64,000 bases of DNA from Penicillium oxalicum (taxonomy: Eukaryota > Ascomycota > Eurotiomycetes > Eurotiales > Aspergillaceae), in NCBI RefSeq assembly GCF_001723175.1, contig NC_064657.1:744001-808000 (forward strand), read 5' to 3'. Below, one piece after another: positions 1 through 9,040 of this stretch. The notes beneath the pieces were generated by a model, which saw only the letters and a list, made by a program, of their open reading frames with translations, searched no databases and was not told the origin of the DNA. The number at the start of each line of letters is the position of its first letter. Position 1 is the first letter of the stretch. Position numbers and translations under genes: made by a program.

Positions 1-1863
1 GCTATTATATAGCTATCCTAGGTAATATTAATACTATAAAGCCGCGCCTAGATAGTATTAAAGGAAAGATAGCTATATCTTAACTATTCCGTAACTATTA
101 GGACTTATACCCTCGCTAGTTATCGATTATACGTATATAACGTATAAGGCTAGTAAGAATCTATAGCCGCGGATAGTCTATCTAGGAGGAACTATAAGGG
201 ATATCGCTCTTGTATTTACCCGATCGACCTACTAATATATAGGTCTATATATAGAGTCTCGAGACGCCTCGCCTATTTATTTAGATCTATATAACTTATA
301 ACTAAATAGAGCTTTAAGCAGAGGTTAAATATATAGGCCTAGCAAAGAAAGGCAGTCGTAAGATTATAATTAGGCAAATGCGTAGCTCCGATATAGTATA
401 GGTAAAGAAGGCCGAGAGGGTAGCTAATAAAATATAGTAACGAAAGGTAATTATTAATTACTCTCTCCTATAACAGATATCTATAAGGTAAGGGGTGCCC
501 TAGGATTTATAACAGATTATCTGCTATATTATTAGCCTAATTCGATTCCAGAGCGAGATTAGCGCGCTATACTCCTTCGCGTTATCAGGCTTCTTTAAGT
601 TCTCGTTAATATGCCTATTTACGTAACCATGCCGCTATACTTTGTGTAAGCGGATGATTCGAAGGAGATATATTACCGCTACTACTACCGGAACTATTAT
701 CCGATAGAGTCTGGCTAGTCTAGTTAGTCTGATTAGTCTAGCTAGTCTAGTTAGTCTAGTTAGTCTAGCCGGTCTAGTTAGTCTAGTTAGTCTAGCTAGT
801 CTAGTTAGTCTAGTTAGTCTGATTAGTCTAGTTAGTCCTGTTCGAGGCCGTTATACTACCTATAGTAAGTCGATCCGCCGCGTACTAGCTAAAAAGAGTA
901 GCGATAGCTCTCTCGGTAGCAGAGAGGCTCTGTCCGATATTCGTAGCATAACAAAACCTATCTAGGTTAAGGCTAAGGTAGGCTACGTCGAGGCGCTCTT
1001 ATATTAACGAGGTTAAACGCCTTGCTTAATAAGCCTTATAAGGAATAATTATATTAGCTTTATATATAGTTAGCTAAGCGTTTAGAAATAGTAAGACTTA
1101 TCTTCTGGATATTACTTAGAAGAATATATAGATCCTTTTTCTAGCGACGAGTAGGCCCTACCTATTACGTATATCGATAGATAACCTTGTTATTAATATA
1201 AAGACGAAATATATCCTATATAATATTACTCCTAAGATATATACTAATATATTCTGCTATAGCCTTAGTTTTAACCCGGGTAAAGAAAAGTTCTGCTTCG
1301 CGCTTACCCTATTAACTAATTACTTAACGTTTAATCCGGTCGATAGCGACCCGTCGTGACTCGCGAGCCTACTCCTCCTTAATTACTATATTCTAAATAG
1401 ACTAGAACGCCTCCTTATCGGTCTTATACTCTTACTAGAGTTAGTTATCCTAAACGTACTTAAAGATCTTAATTATTATATCTATATACAAGATTAGCGA
1501 ATTCGGTAGTATAATAATAGAGATTAAGCGTAACTACGTAAACTTTATCCTATAGATAGTTTTAAAGAACGCTAATAACCTCGTCTGCTATTCTAATCGG
1601 TTAGCCTTCGAAGAGTCCTATAGAAAGGGAGCTACGACGAGCGTTAAAGGCTATAGTTAAGGAGGCGAGGCAAGAGATTTTATAATATATTAGAATCGTA
1701 GTTAAGCTTAAGAGGAAAAAAACTAGAGTCGGTAGTTATTAGTAATAAGATTCTAGGAGAGGTAATAACTCTATATACTTACTTTACCTCTTGTAGAGCG
1801 GCTATAATTACTAGGTATATACCCTATATCTTTCCTATATCCGAGTAGTAAAAAGATACCTAC
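1..1863. other. RIP-degraded unassigned repeat-like DNA
   Basis: No ORF of useful length is visible on either strand. The composition (very frequent TA, scarce CA and TG, CpG retained) matches the mutated transposons further along, so this is probably an old element whose family I cannot name. Translations of several stretches gave only stop-rich sequence with no recognisable motif. A 9-bp minisatellite lies inside (714-837). The segment ends where the G1-family gypsy LTR starts. Confidence 0.5.
714..837. repeat. 9-bp minisatellite
   Basis: About 14 tandem copies of a 9-bp unit, consensus TTAGTCTAG, with variants CTAGTCTAG, TTAGTCTGA and CCGGTCTAG. Most unit differences are single transitions, as expected if RIP or ordinary decay acted after amplification. 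No coding frame is evident across it. Confidence 0.85.
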
Positions 1864-2873
1864 TATAGTAGGGGATTCGGTTATATATACTTAAAGGCGG
1901 ATATTTAGTAGTAGGAGATACCTAAGAGCCTTACCGTCAAGGAAGGTTATCTAGGACCTAGCTTACAGGATCCGGCATTATTATTATACTTAATCAACAG
2001 TTTAGACGGAGGATTCTAGACAGTCTTTATAGTCGGATTCCTTATACTTACAATATTACACTCTTTTTGATTCCTGCCTTTAGTACCTAATATCGGATCT
2101 TACGATTACCTTAGAGGATTCTAGGACTTACGTGCTTATAGGTTTGGTTTAGTTCCTCTATGACTCGACCTATCTGGTGAGATTAGACTGCCGTGAGTAT
2201 TCCCCTCTCTATTAGTGACCGATGCAGGGGCTTTGTAATAAAGGTAGCTAAGATAGAGGACTATACTATTCCTACGATACGATTATAAAAGGATCCGCTA
2301 CTAAGATTGCTACTAAGATTGCTACTAAGATTGCTACTAAGATTGCTACTAAGACTGCTACTGAGACTGCTACTAAGACTGCTACTAAGATTGCTGCTAA
2401 GACTGAGATAACTAGAACGACTACTGCGACCGCTACGACCGCTACTATTACGACTACTGCTATAATTAAGAAATTCTGTACCTTTCTATAGAAAAAGTAG
2501 GCAACGCGTTTAACCCTGACGAAAAATTAAGAGAAATTAAGACTGTTATTCGAAGCTAATACCTTATATTATAGCTAAATACGCGACTTTTAGCTATATA
2601 TAGGGGGCTGCTCCTACCGAGGATCTTACGGCTAATACTATACCTTTGTTCGACCGGTATACCTAGCTCGTTCGCGGATTATTAGCCGATCGATACTAAG
2701 AGGATTGAGAGATATTAATTCGATTGCTAAAAATATCTCCGGACTAATTATATTAACAGATAAACTTAGTCTATCCGAACTTTATATAGAGTTAGTTTAT
2801 TACTTTAGAAAGGTTTCTATAGGCGGCTAATACAAAGATCTTACTAGAAGAGAATACTATACTAAAATAGTAG
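1864..2873 (+). mobile_element. Ty3/gypsy family G1, 5' LTR and leader fragment
   Basis: This stretch aligns by eye with 30682-31610 on the same strand and with the reverse complement of 61240-62168. All three share the start TRTAGTRGGGGATT and long runs differing mainly by transitions. In the other copies the block continues into gag, so this is the 5' end of a gypsy element (LTR plus leader). The 3' edge of the LTR cannot be fixed because no copy shows both LTRs. The fragment is cut at 2873 by the 5' LTR of Copia A. The TG of the LTR start is mutated to TA here. Confidence 0.7.
2297..2405 (+). repeat. 12-bp tandem repeat in G1 leader
   Basis: Nine tandem copies of GCTACTAAGAYT, with one GAG variant and one GCTGCT variant. 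The unit is a multiple of three and would encode a repeating four-residue Ala-Thr-Lys-Ile/Thr pattern if translated. The equivalent positions of the other two G1 copies hold only about three units (31104-31140, and about 61685-61735 on the minus strand). Confidence 0.85.
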
Positions 2874-3052
2874 TGAGAGAGTTTGCCCTCTCCAGATGTT
2901 TGCTAGGCCCAGCAGCGGTCATGTGTCTTGAGGGTTTTTCCCCCATCGTGGGTTTTCCCTCTCTCTCTCTTCTTCCTTCTCCCTAGACTTCCCAATCCCA
3001 GTTGTCTCGCCTCCAGATTGCTTCCTTGCCTTGTAGACCTGTAGGTCTATCA
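2874..3052 (+). repeat. Copia A 5' LTR
   Basis: 179-bp LTR starting TGAGAGAGTTTGCC and ending GGTCTATCA, with the standard TG...CA ends. It contains a (CT)n run near its middle and an inverted repeat TAGACCTGTAGGTCTA at its 3' end. Compared with the 3' LTR, the visible difference is four extra bases in the CT run. Confidence 0.95.
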
Positions 3053-3070
3053 GGTTATGAGCCCGATCGC
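3053..3070 (+). promoter_or_regulatory. Primer-binding site, half-tRNA type
   Basis: Immediately after the LTR lies GGTTATGAGCCCGATCGC. Its complement contains GGGCTCATAACC, the anticodon stem-loop sequence of fungal initiator tRNA-Met rather than the usual tRNA 3' end. This is how Drosophila copia and Ty5 prime: the tRNA is cleaved in the anticodon loop and its 5' half anneals. The identical site follows the 5' LTR in N3 (30063-30080, minus strand); N1 (21005-21022) has a RIP-type TAA form and other copies have mutated or one-base-deleted versions. Confidence 0.8.
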
Positions 3071-3478
3071 AATAGTAAGGCCTGAATTTGTGAAAACCAC
3101 AAGTTCTCAAATTTTCAATCACCAAATTCATCAAATTCGGCTGTAGAAGCCATAATCACCAAAATCACCAAATCACCAAATTCAAATTACCAAATCCAAT
3201 ACAAATCAACAAATCCAACCAGGCTATAGAAGCCAAAAACTCATCAAATACAACAAACTTCAACCAGGCTGTGGAAGCCAAATCCAATATCTTCAAAAGA
3301 AAAGACGCGTCTGTTGATGTTTGCTAGGACCACCACAACATCAACATCTCTCACTTTAAAACCCCATCACAACACCACACACATCCCCCACAAACCTTCC
3401 CTCTTACCAAATTTCATCTCCAAACCACCCAAATCATCAAATTTACCCAAATCTCCATCACATTCCTGAATACCAATC
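3071..3478 (+). other. Copia A untranslated leader with short repeats
   Basis: About 400 bp between the primer-binding site and the gag start. It contains repeated ATCACCAAAT words, two copies of a unit centred on GGCTGTGGAAGCC (44 bp in the tandem array of copy N1), and the palindrome AGACGCGTCT at about 3303. The unit count varies between copies (two here, three in N1 and N3). No ORF. Confidence 0.75.
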
Positions 3479-4446
3479 ATAGCTAAAGAAGACCTCGGCC
3501 AAGCGGCCGGTATTGAGGAATTTCCCGCATCTCGCGAAGACTATAGCAACTTCTTTACCCTGAAATCCCGAGGCCAGCCAGTGAACCAACTTACTAGCGC
3601 CCCTAAAGAATTCACCCTCAACCCACTTGAATTATTAGAAAGAACAGAAGACTTCGAGGACTGGTTCAGAGATGTATGCTAAATCCTTAAAAAGAAAGGA
3701 CTCCATCGCCTCGTTGACCCAAAATATAACAGGCCCAAAGTAACATCTGACGAAGCAGAAACTTAGGTCGAACACTCCCACCATACAGATATAGCTCCAA
3801 CAATCTATCTCGAAGGACATCGATGCGATGGTCAAAGCTATGAGATTCCGATGCGAATTCGCTAATAAATATGTTATTAGCTTGAAAAAGGCCCTCCATA
3901 CCACCGGCTTCATTCCTAGCAAAAAGAAGGTAACCAGGGTCCTACGAACCTACCGGGCTAACTACCCATCGGCGATCGATTTTGTGCATGAATTTCGCAG
4001 TGCCTACACCAAAGCAACGGAAGAAGTCCAACTTCCCCAGGCATGATCGTTTCCCTACTTCTTAATGAATTGCAAAGTACATTAACCTTCGTGGCTGCTA
4101 GACTAGCAGACTACTCCAACAGATACGAGAATATCGCAAAGATCACCGCCCAGACCTTTTCCGAACCTTCACCGAAGTAATCCATAAACTAGAAATCGTG
4201 AATTACCAATTTTCAAGCGTTACTACAACCGGAAAACCACCACCAAAACCTACATCTGACAAAAACGAATACCTCCTATTGAAGCATATGCCCCCGAGAG
4301 GTAAATCGCCATGGGAATGGGCAAAAGAATGGATCGAAGGCCCAAATCAGATCGCTCCGAACGGCAATTGCTTCTTTTGCGGAAGAAAGGGCCATGCCAC
4401 CAAGGACTGCGCCCATCTAGTCATTATATCGCGAACGTCGGATTAG
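3479..4446 (+). pseudogene. Copia A gag remnant with zinc knuckle
   Basis: Gag is the structural protein that packages retrotransposon RNA into virus-like particles. The start codon expected at 3479 reads ATA; the matching codon in copy N1 is ATG (minus strand, 20528-20530), so a TG-to-TA change removed it. A conserved Trp codon is TAG at 3764-3766 but still TGG in N1. The middle of gag continues in a different frame (3828-4046) and the end in a third (4198-4446), so at least two indels occurred. The 4198-4446 piece carries a perfect CX2CX4HX4C knuckle (CFFCGRKGHATKDC) for RNA binding, at about residues 59-72 of that piece. It ends at a TAG that is TGG in the copy near 17960. Confidence 0.85.
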
Positions 4447-5871
4447 AAGCCTGTCAAAGGTATTTAGGTAAATGCCCCGTGGAGGAACATAGACAATCAA
4501 ATGGACCACCGCCGGAGGGATGGCCTACGATGTACAACAACAAAATCAAGAAGAACGGGGGTAGCAATACCCAAAATCCCATCCAACCCTCCCAAAATCC
4601 CCAAAAGCCAATTTCTATTGGAAAGAATGATAGGGATAAGAATTCGATCACCTCGAAGGGATCCTAATCCAATCCCAATCCCAATCCCAATCCCAACCAT
4701 ACGGAAGGGATCTTGAAGAAGAAGACAACAATACGAGCGCAAATATAGCAATGTAGGTTAATGAAGAAGAAGATGAGTACTACTACGCCCTATAGCAGTA
4801 GAATTCGACTTCGCCGACCGTCCAGATCCCCAATTTGCTATAGCCTCAATCAAAAGAAACCCCTCTACTGAATGGATCGTCGACTCAGGCGCATCACGCT
4901 CAATTTGTGTTGATGGAAATGCAATTGTGAAATTCCAAAGTGACCCCATGGCTACCAATGCCAGACCTCTGATGGAAGAACCATTCAATCCCTCGGAAAA
5001 GCAATTGCTCGAATTGAACTGATCCTTCCAGAGGGCACCAAAACACTCGATGTTAATACGAATATATGCCAATAGGTGATTTTAACCTCCTATCCACGAC
5101 CCAAATATACAAGGATCACAAAATGGGCTGGAAAGATTAGGAAAATTCTTCGTTAACCCAAATGATGAACGAAAGATCATGGTATACGCATACAGAAAGC
5201 GAGGTGTCCCATTCCTAAAGGCCACTTCAATCAAACCATCCATGGCATACGAGAAGAAGGCCCCCCTAATTATAGCGACCGTATATTCCTTTGCCACAAT
5301 TTCACCAGAAGTAGCCTATTGCCGTCTAGGTCATATTAGACAGCCCACCGCAAAAATCAACCATCACAAAATCGGTGAGGAGGTCTATGGTGACGAACAT
5401 TTTAATTGTGAAGCTTACAAGATTGCAAAATCCAAGAGGATCGTATCCCACACAAACCAGACACGCTCTGAGATACCATGGGAATTCATCCACATTGATA
5501 TCCAGCCATGCCACCCCCTTGGAATCGGGAATGTATCACACGTCCTAATCGTAGTTGACGATACCACCAGGTTCAGATGGGCTATTCTAATGAAGACAAA
5601 AGGCCAAGCCTCGGATGTCCTAATCCAAATGCTGAAGCGTATCTTCACTTCCACTAGCACTTGGCCTTCCGAAATCCGCACAGATGGAGAGAAGTTTCTT
5701 CAAATTAAAGAATGGGCTGAGCAGAAGGGTTGCACTTTCTCAATAAGCGCCCCTTACACCCATAAACAAAATGGTGTTGCTAAAAGCTCTGGACATCTCA
5801 TCATGCAGGGGGCCCGAACCCTCATGGTAGCTACGCCCAAGCTCCCGCATTTTTGTGGCCTGAAGCTATAG
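4447..5871 (+). pseudogene. Copia A protease and integrase remnant
   Basis: The aspartic protease is recognised from WIVDSGASRSI beginning at 4873, in the same frame as the upstream zinc knuckle. Around it, about 4670-4700, is a (CCCAAT)n run in the linker. The integrase is readable as a 230-codon stretch, 5179-5871. It shows the RLGH part of the HHCC zinc-binding region (one Cys now Tyr), HIDIQP with the first catalytic Asp, RTDGEKF with the second, and NGVAKSSG where copia integrases normally have NGxAER. The catalytic Glu is therefore Lys (codon AAA, 5782-5784), explained by one TpG-to-TpA change. The protein would be unable to integrate DNA even without the stops. Confidence 0.88.
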
Positions 5872-7344
5872 TTACTACTGCCTACATCATAAACCGAATC
5901 CGCAAACCAAATGAAAAATTGTCCCCTTTGGAAAGATAGAATGAGTACTAGCATGATACCAATGGCTCCAGGGTGAAGCAACCAATCGATTTAGGGTTTT
6001 TACGCATCTGGTATTCCAAAGCCTATGTCCATATTCCAAAAGAACAACGAACCCAAGGACAAAAGATGGCCCCGAGGGCATAGATTGGATACCTGGTTAG
6101 ATATGATAGTGAGAATGGCCACTAATACAGGATTTACGACCCATACAAGAGAAAAGTCATGATCAGAAGAGATATGGACTTTTAGGAAGAACCATCCACA
6201 CTGCCATTGGACCTAGATGATCGAATTGAACAGATTATGCAAGAAAGGTTCCATGATATAAAGATCCAAAATGTCAAAAAGACAACCGACATAACCGTGA
6301 AACGATCAAATAGGCCTACCCAAAAGACTACCCGCGCGGATGACGACCACCATAAAGATCCCGACCGCAACACCCACTCCAATATGAGCCCAGATACCCA
6401 CGAAGAAATCCAAATTTCACAAACTTCCCATGCTCCAAAAATTCCACCTCTCCAACAGGAAAGAGGAAGGGGATATGATCTTCCACCTCCTCAAGTCCAA
6501 TTCCCAAAAGACCCAGAATTGCGCGAGGGACGAATTTTTCCCCAACCCGCTCCAATCCCTCCAAGTGTGCCACCAACCATGCCAGAGGACCAAAATATCC
6601 CAATTTTACAACCTTCCCAACATCGCAAAATTTTACCGATACAACCGAGGAAAAGAGCCCCTGATACTCGACCGGATCCTAAAATCCAAATCCCTAGAGA
6701 CCCAATTCCTAACCAGGGAGGAATTTTTTCACGCTAGAACCCGGATAGTCCAATCCCGTCAATTAAGAGAAGGACTATACCAGGACAATTCCCACCCACG
6801 CCAGAATCTGACCCAAATCCTACATTGAAAAGTCTAAGACACCATCCCAATCAATTCAACCACAACTCCCCCTCCAGTAGTGATTCCTCAGAGGTTCCGT
6901 AGCCACCCAATGTCACAAGCTTCATCAGCGGACCCTATCGACACTATCACGACAAATCAACCAGATTTCACGAGCGACCGGAGACGCTCCACCTCTCCAG
7001 TGAGAAGAAGCCTGCGGAGACATGCTCCGAGACAACTTATGGAAGGAATGATCAGATACACTACAAAAGGACCAGTTGAGGAAGAGCATGAAGAGAGAAC
7101 GAAAGGAAGTTCATGCTTCGCTGCGTCTACCGAAGACAACTCAATTGGACCTGGCATATCAAGCACGGCCACTGAGATGATACGGTCGGCAATGGTCAAA
7201 ATCCCTCAAACCCATAGGGAAGCCATGAAATCCCAATTCGCCGATCAATGGCTTGAAGCCGAAGAGACCCAATTAAAGAAGTTTGAATCATCTAACACAA
7301 TGACTTTAGTAACTGAACCCCAAAAGGTACCAAAATCCTTCAGG
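5872..7344 (+). pseudogene. Copia A integrase C-terminus and IN-RT linker remnant
   Basis: After the stop at 5869-5871 the coding sequence continues broken through the integrase C-terminal region, then a Pro-, Gln- and Asn-rich linker readable in overlapping frames between about 6207 and 6828. A 159-codon piece follows at 6880-7359. Low-complexity linkers of this kind are usual between integrase and RT in copia polyproteins. Part of this region (about 6233-6737) is retained in the shortened N copies, while the segments on either side are deleted there. Confidence 0.65.
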
Positions 7345-8787
7345 CAAATGGGTCTATGACATCAAACAGGATACCGAAGGATATGTCCTGGAATTCCGTG
7401 CCAGATAGGTCGTATGTAGCAACCGCCAAAGTCCAGGCGTAGACTTCCAACCTGACGAAAGATATACCCCAGTTGTCTCAGATGCATCGGCCAAGTTATT
7501 CATTACCATGGCTACTATCCGTAATTGGAAAAAGGAACAGTAGGACGTAATTAGAGCCTACCTCAATGCCGCCATTGACAACCGCATCATATTCATGAAG
7601 CAACCAACTGGACATGAACAATTTGGCCCAAAAGGAGAAGATCTGGCATGCGTACTAAACCAGCGCTTTATGGATTGCGACAAGCAGGACACCTCTGGCA
7701 TAAACTTTTCAAAGATGACCTATCTAGCCTAGGCCTCTCTCCAATCCCCTCCGAACCATATATCTTCACCAACAAGGACCATACCATATTTGTTATGATC
7801 TATGTGGATGATATCCTCGCGACTAGACATAAGGATCAATTGAACTCTATGAAAAAGGGCCTTTCAAACAAAAGAAAACTAAAGACCCTCCCATTCAAAA
7901 GATTCCTTGGATGTGATATGATTGAAGAACCCTCTGGCTGCATCTTTATGAGCCAACAGGCTTATTTGACAAATTTAATCCATGATGAGGGCTATGAAAA
8001 TTGCAATCCTTCGCCAATTCCAATGAATCCCTCTTGGAAAATCCCCCATTCAAATGATCTAACAGAGGATAACGCATTCGATCAGGGTGCCTATGCCAAA
8101 ATGATGGGAAAGATTGGTTGGCTCTCAATCAAAATGCGCCCGGATATTGCAGCGACCGTGTCCAAACTACAGCGCCGCAACGCACACCCGAGAAAAGATG
8201 ATATGGTGGCGTACAAAGTTTTGTTGCAATACCTTGCAGGCACCACAAATTTAGGAATCCCATTTGGAAAAGAACCCTCAAAGGGTCTGGAAGGATTTGT
8301 CGACTCATCGTACGCTGATGCAGAGGATGGAAAATCTACCGAAGCATACATTTGGTTCTTTGCTGGTGCCCTAATCTCATGGAGCTCAAAAAGACAAGAC
8401 ATCGTGGCAGCCTCATCGACTATGGCCGAATACTGTGCCCTTGCGACCGCAGCGAAAGAGGGACTTTACCTTGCCAAAATTGCTGCTGACCTTTTACTTA
8501 TGCCCCCATTGAACCAAGATGAAGAATTCGACAAAAATATCCCAATCACCCTATTTTGTGATTCCGACAATGCCATCACGACCGTCATGAACCCCAAAGT
8601 CAGCCCAAAATTATCCTGGATCAGCACGAGATACCATTTGATCAGAGACCTCATTAAAAAGAACCTCATCCAACTGACCAGTATCCCGAGCAAGGACAAT
8701 GCCGCTGACATGCTTACCAAAACCAAGTCCAATGGGATTTTTCAAAATGATCGTACCAGATTATTGCACATGAGAGATCCTAACTAA
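7345..8787 (+). pseudogene. Copia A reverse transcriptase-RNase H remnant
   Basis: This copies element RNA into DNA and degrades the RNA strand. The RT N-terminus (about 7345-7650: WVYDIKQD, then YTPV, then DVIRAYLNA with the first catalytic Asp) lies in other frames and contains stops, one at a Trp position. The 379-codon stretch 7648-8787 is open and begins in KPALYGLRQAG. It contains the catalytic YVDD (7801-7812). RNase H follows with VDSSYADAEDG, the AEY Glu, the FCDSDNA Asp and NAADMLTK near the C-terminus, so the known RNase H acidic residues are all present. The stop at 8785-8787 looks like the natural end of the polyprotein. The internal ATG at 7648 is not a true start. Confidence 0.93.
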
Positions 8788-8855
8788 CCCTCCCCTTCCA
8801 AATTTTATTATGTCACACCATCATGTATGATATTCTTCACATTGCTGCTGGTCCT

Positions 8856-8865
8856 GGGGGGGGTG
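8856..8865 (+). promoter_or_regulatory. Polypurine tract of Copia A
   Basis: A run of eight G followed by TG directly abuts the 3' LTR, the position of the plus-strand primer. The G run is 6 to 9 long in B, N2, N3 and Copia 6 but 68 long in N1. Confidence 0.75.
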
Positions 8866-9040
8866 TGAGAGAGTTTGCCCTCTCCAGATGTTTGCTAGGC
8901 CCAGCAGCGGTCATGTGTCTTGAGGGTTTTTCCCCCATCGTGGGTTTTCCCTCTCTCTTCTTCCTTCTCCCTAGACTTCCCAATCCCAGTTGTCTCGCCT
9001 CCAGATTGCTTCCTTGCCTTGTAGACCTGTAGGTCTATCA
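8866..9040 (+). repeat. Copia A 3' LTR
   Basis: 175-bp LTR, nearly identical to the 5' LTR apart from a shorter CT run. High LTR identity means A inserted more recently than the heavily mutated B next to it. The sequence right after it (9041) is the interior of another Copia, not a target duplication. Confidence 0.95.

Larger units (their letters stand above)
2874..9040 (+). mobile_element. Copia A: near full-length Ty1/copia retrotransposon, inactive
   Basis: Complete layout: 5' LTR (2874-3052), primer-binding site, leader, gag, protease, integrase, reverse transcriptase and RNase H in the order diagnostic of Ty1/copia (integrase before RT), G-rich tract and 3' LTR (8866-9040). It is 6167 bp long, typical of the group. 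It is the least mutated full-length-type copy here. From the zinc knuckle onward, gag, protease, integrase and RNase H share one frame, so it once encoded a single polyprotein. Small indels and RIP-type stops break it. The flanking 5-mers (AGTAG left, CCTAT right) do not match and the two flanks are different elements, so this is not a clean insertion. Confidence 0.93.

Noticed and set aside
709..2405. CRISPR array
   Set aside because: The repeats at 714-837 and 2297-2405 are contiguous tandem units without spacers, in a eukaryotic transposon context.
3053..3070. tRNA gene fragment
   Set aside because: Only the anticodon-arm complement is present, immediately after an LTR in every copy. It is a primer-binding site, not a gene.
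2919..3134. Recurring 60- to 90-codon frames over the Copia LTR and leader in several copies
   Set aside because: They lie across LTR, primer-binding site and leader, recur only because the LTR recurs, and run antisense or out of frame to gag.
6207..6828. Two long overlapping frames (176 and 132 codons) as separate genes
   Set aside because: Both lie in the low-complexity integrase-RT linker of Copia A. One is in the polyprotein frame, the other is a shifted reading of the same sequence.
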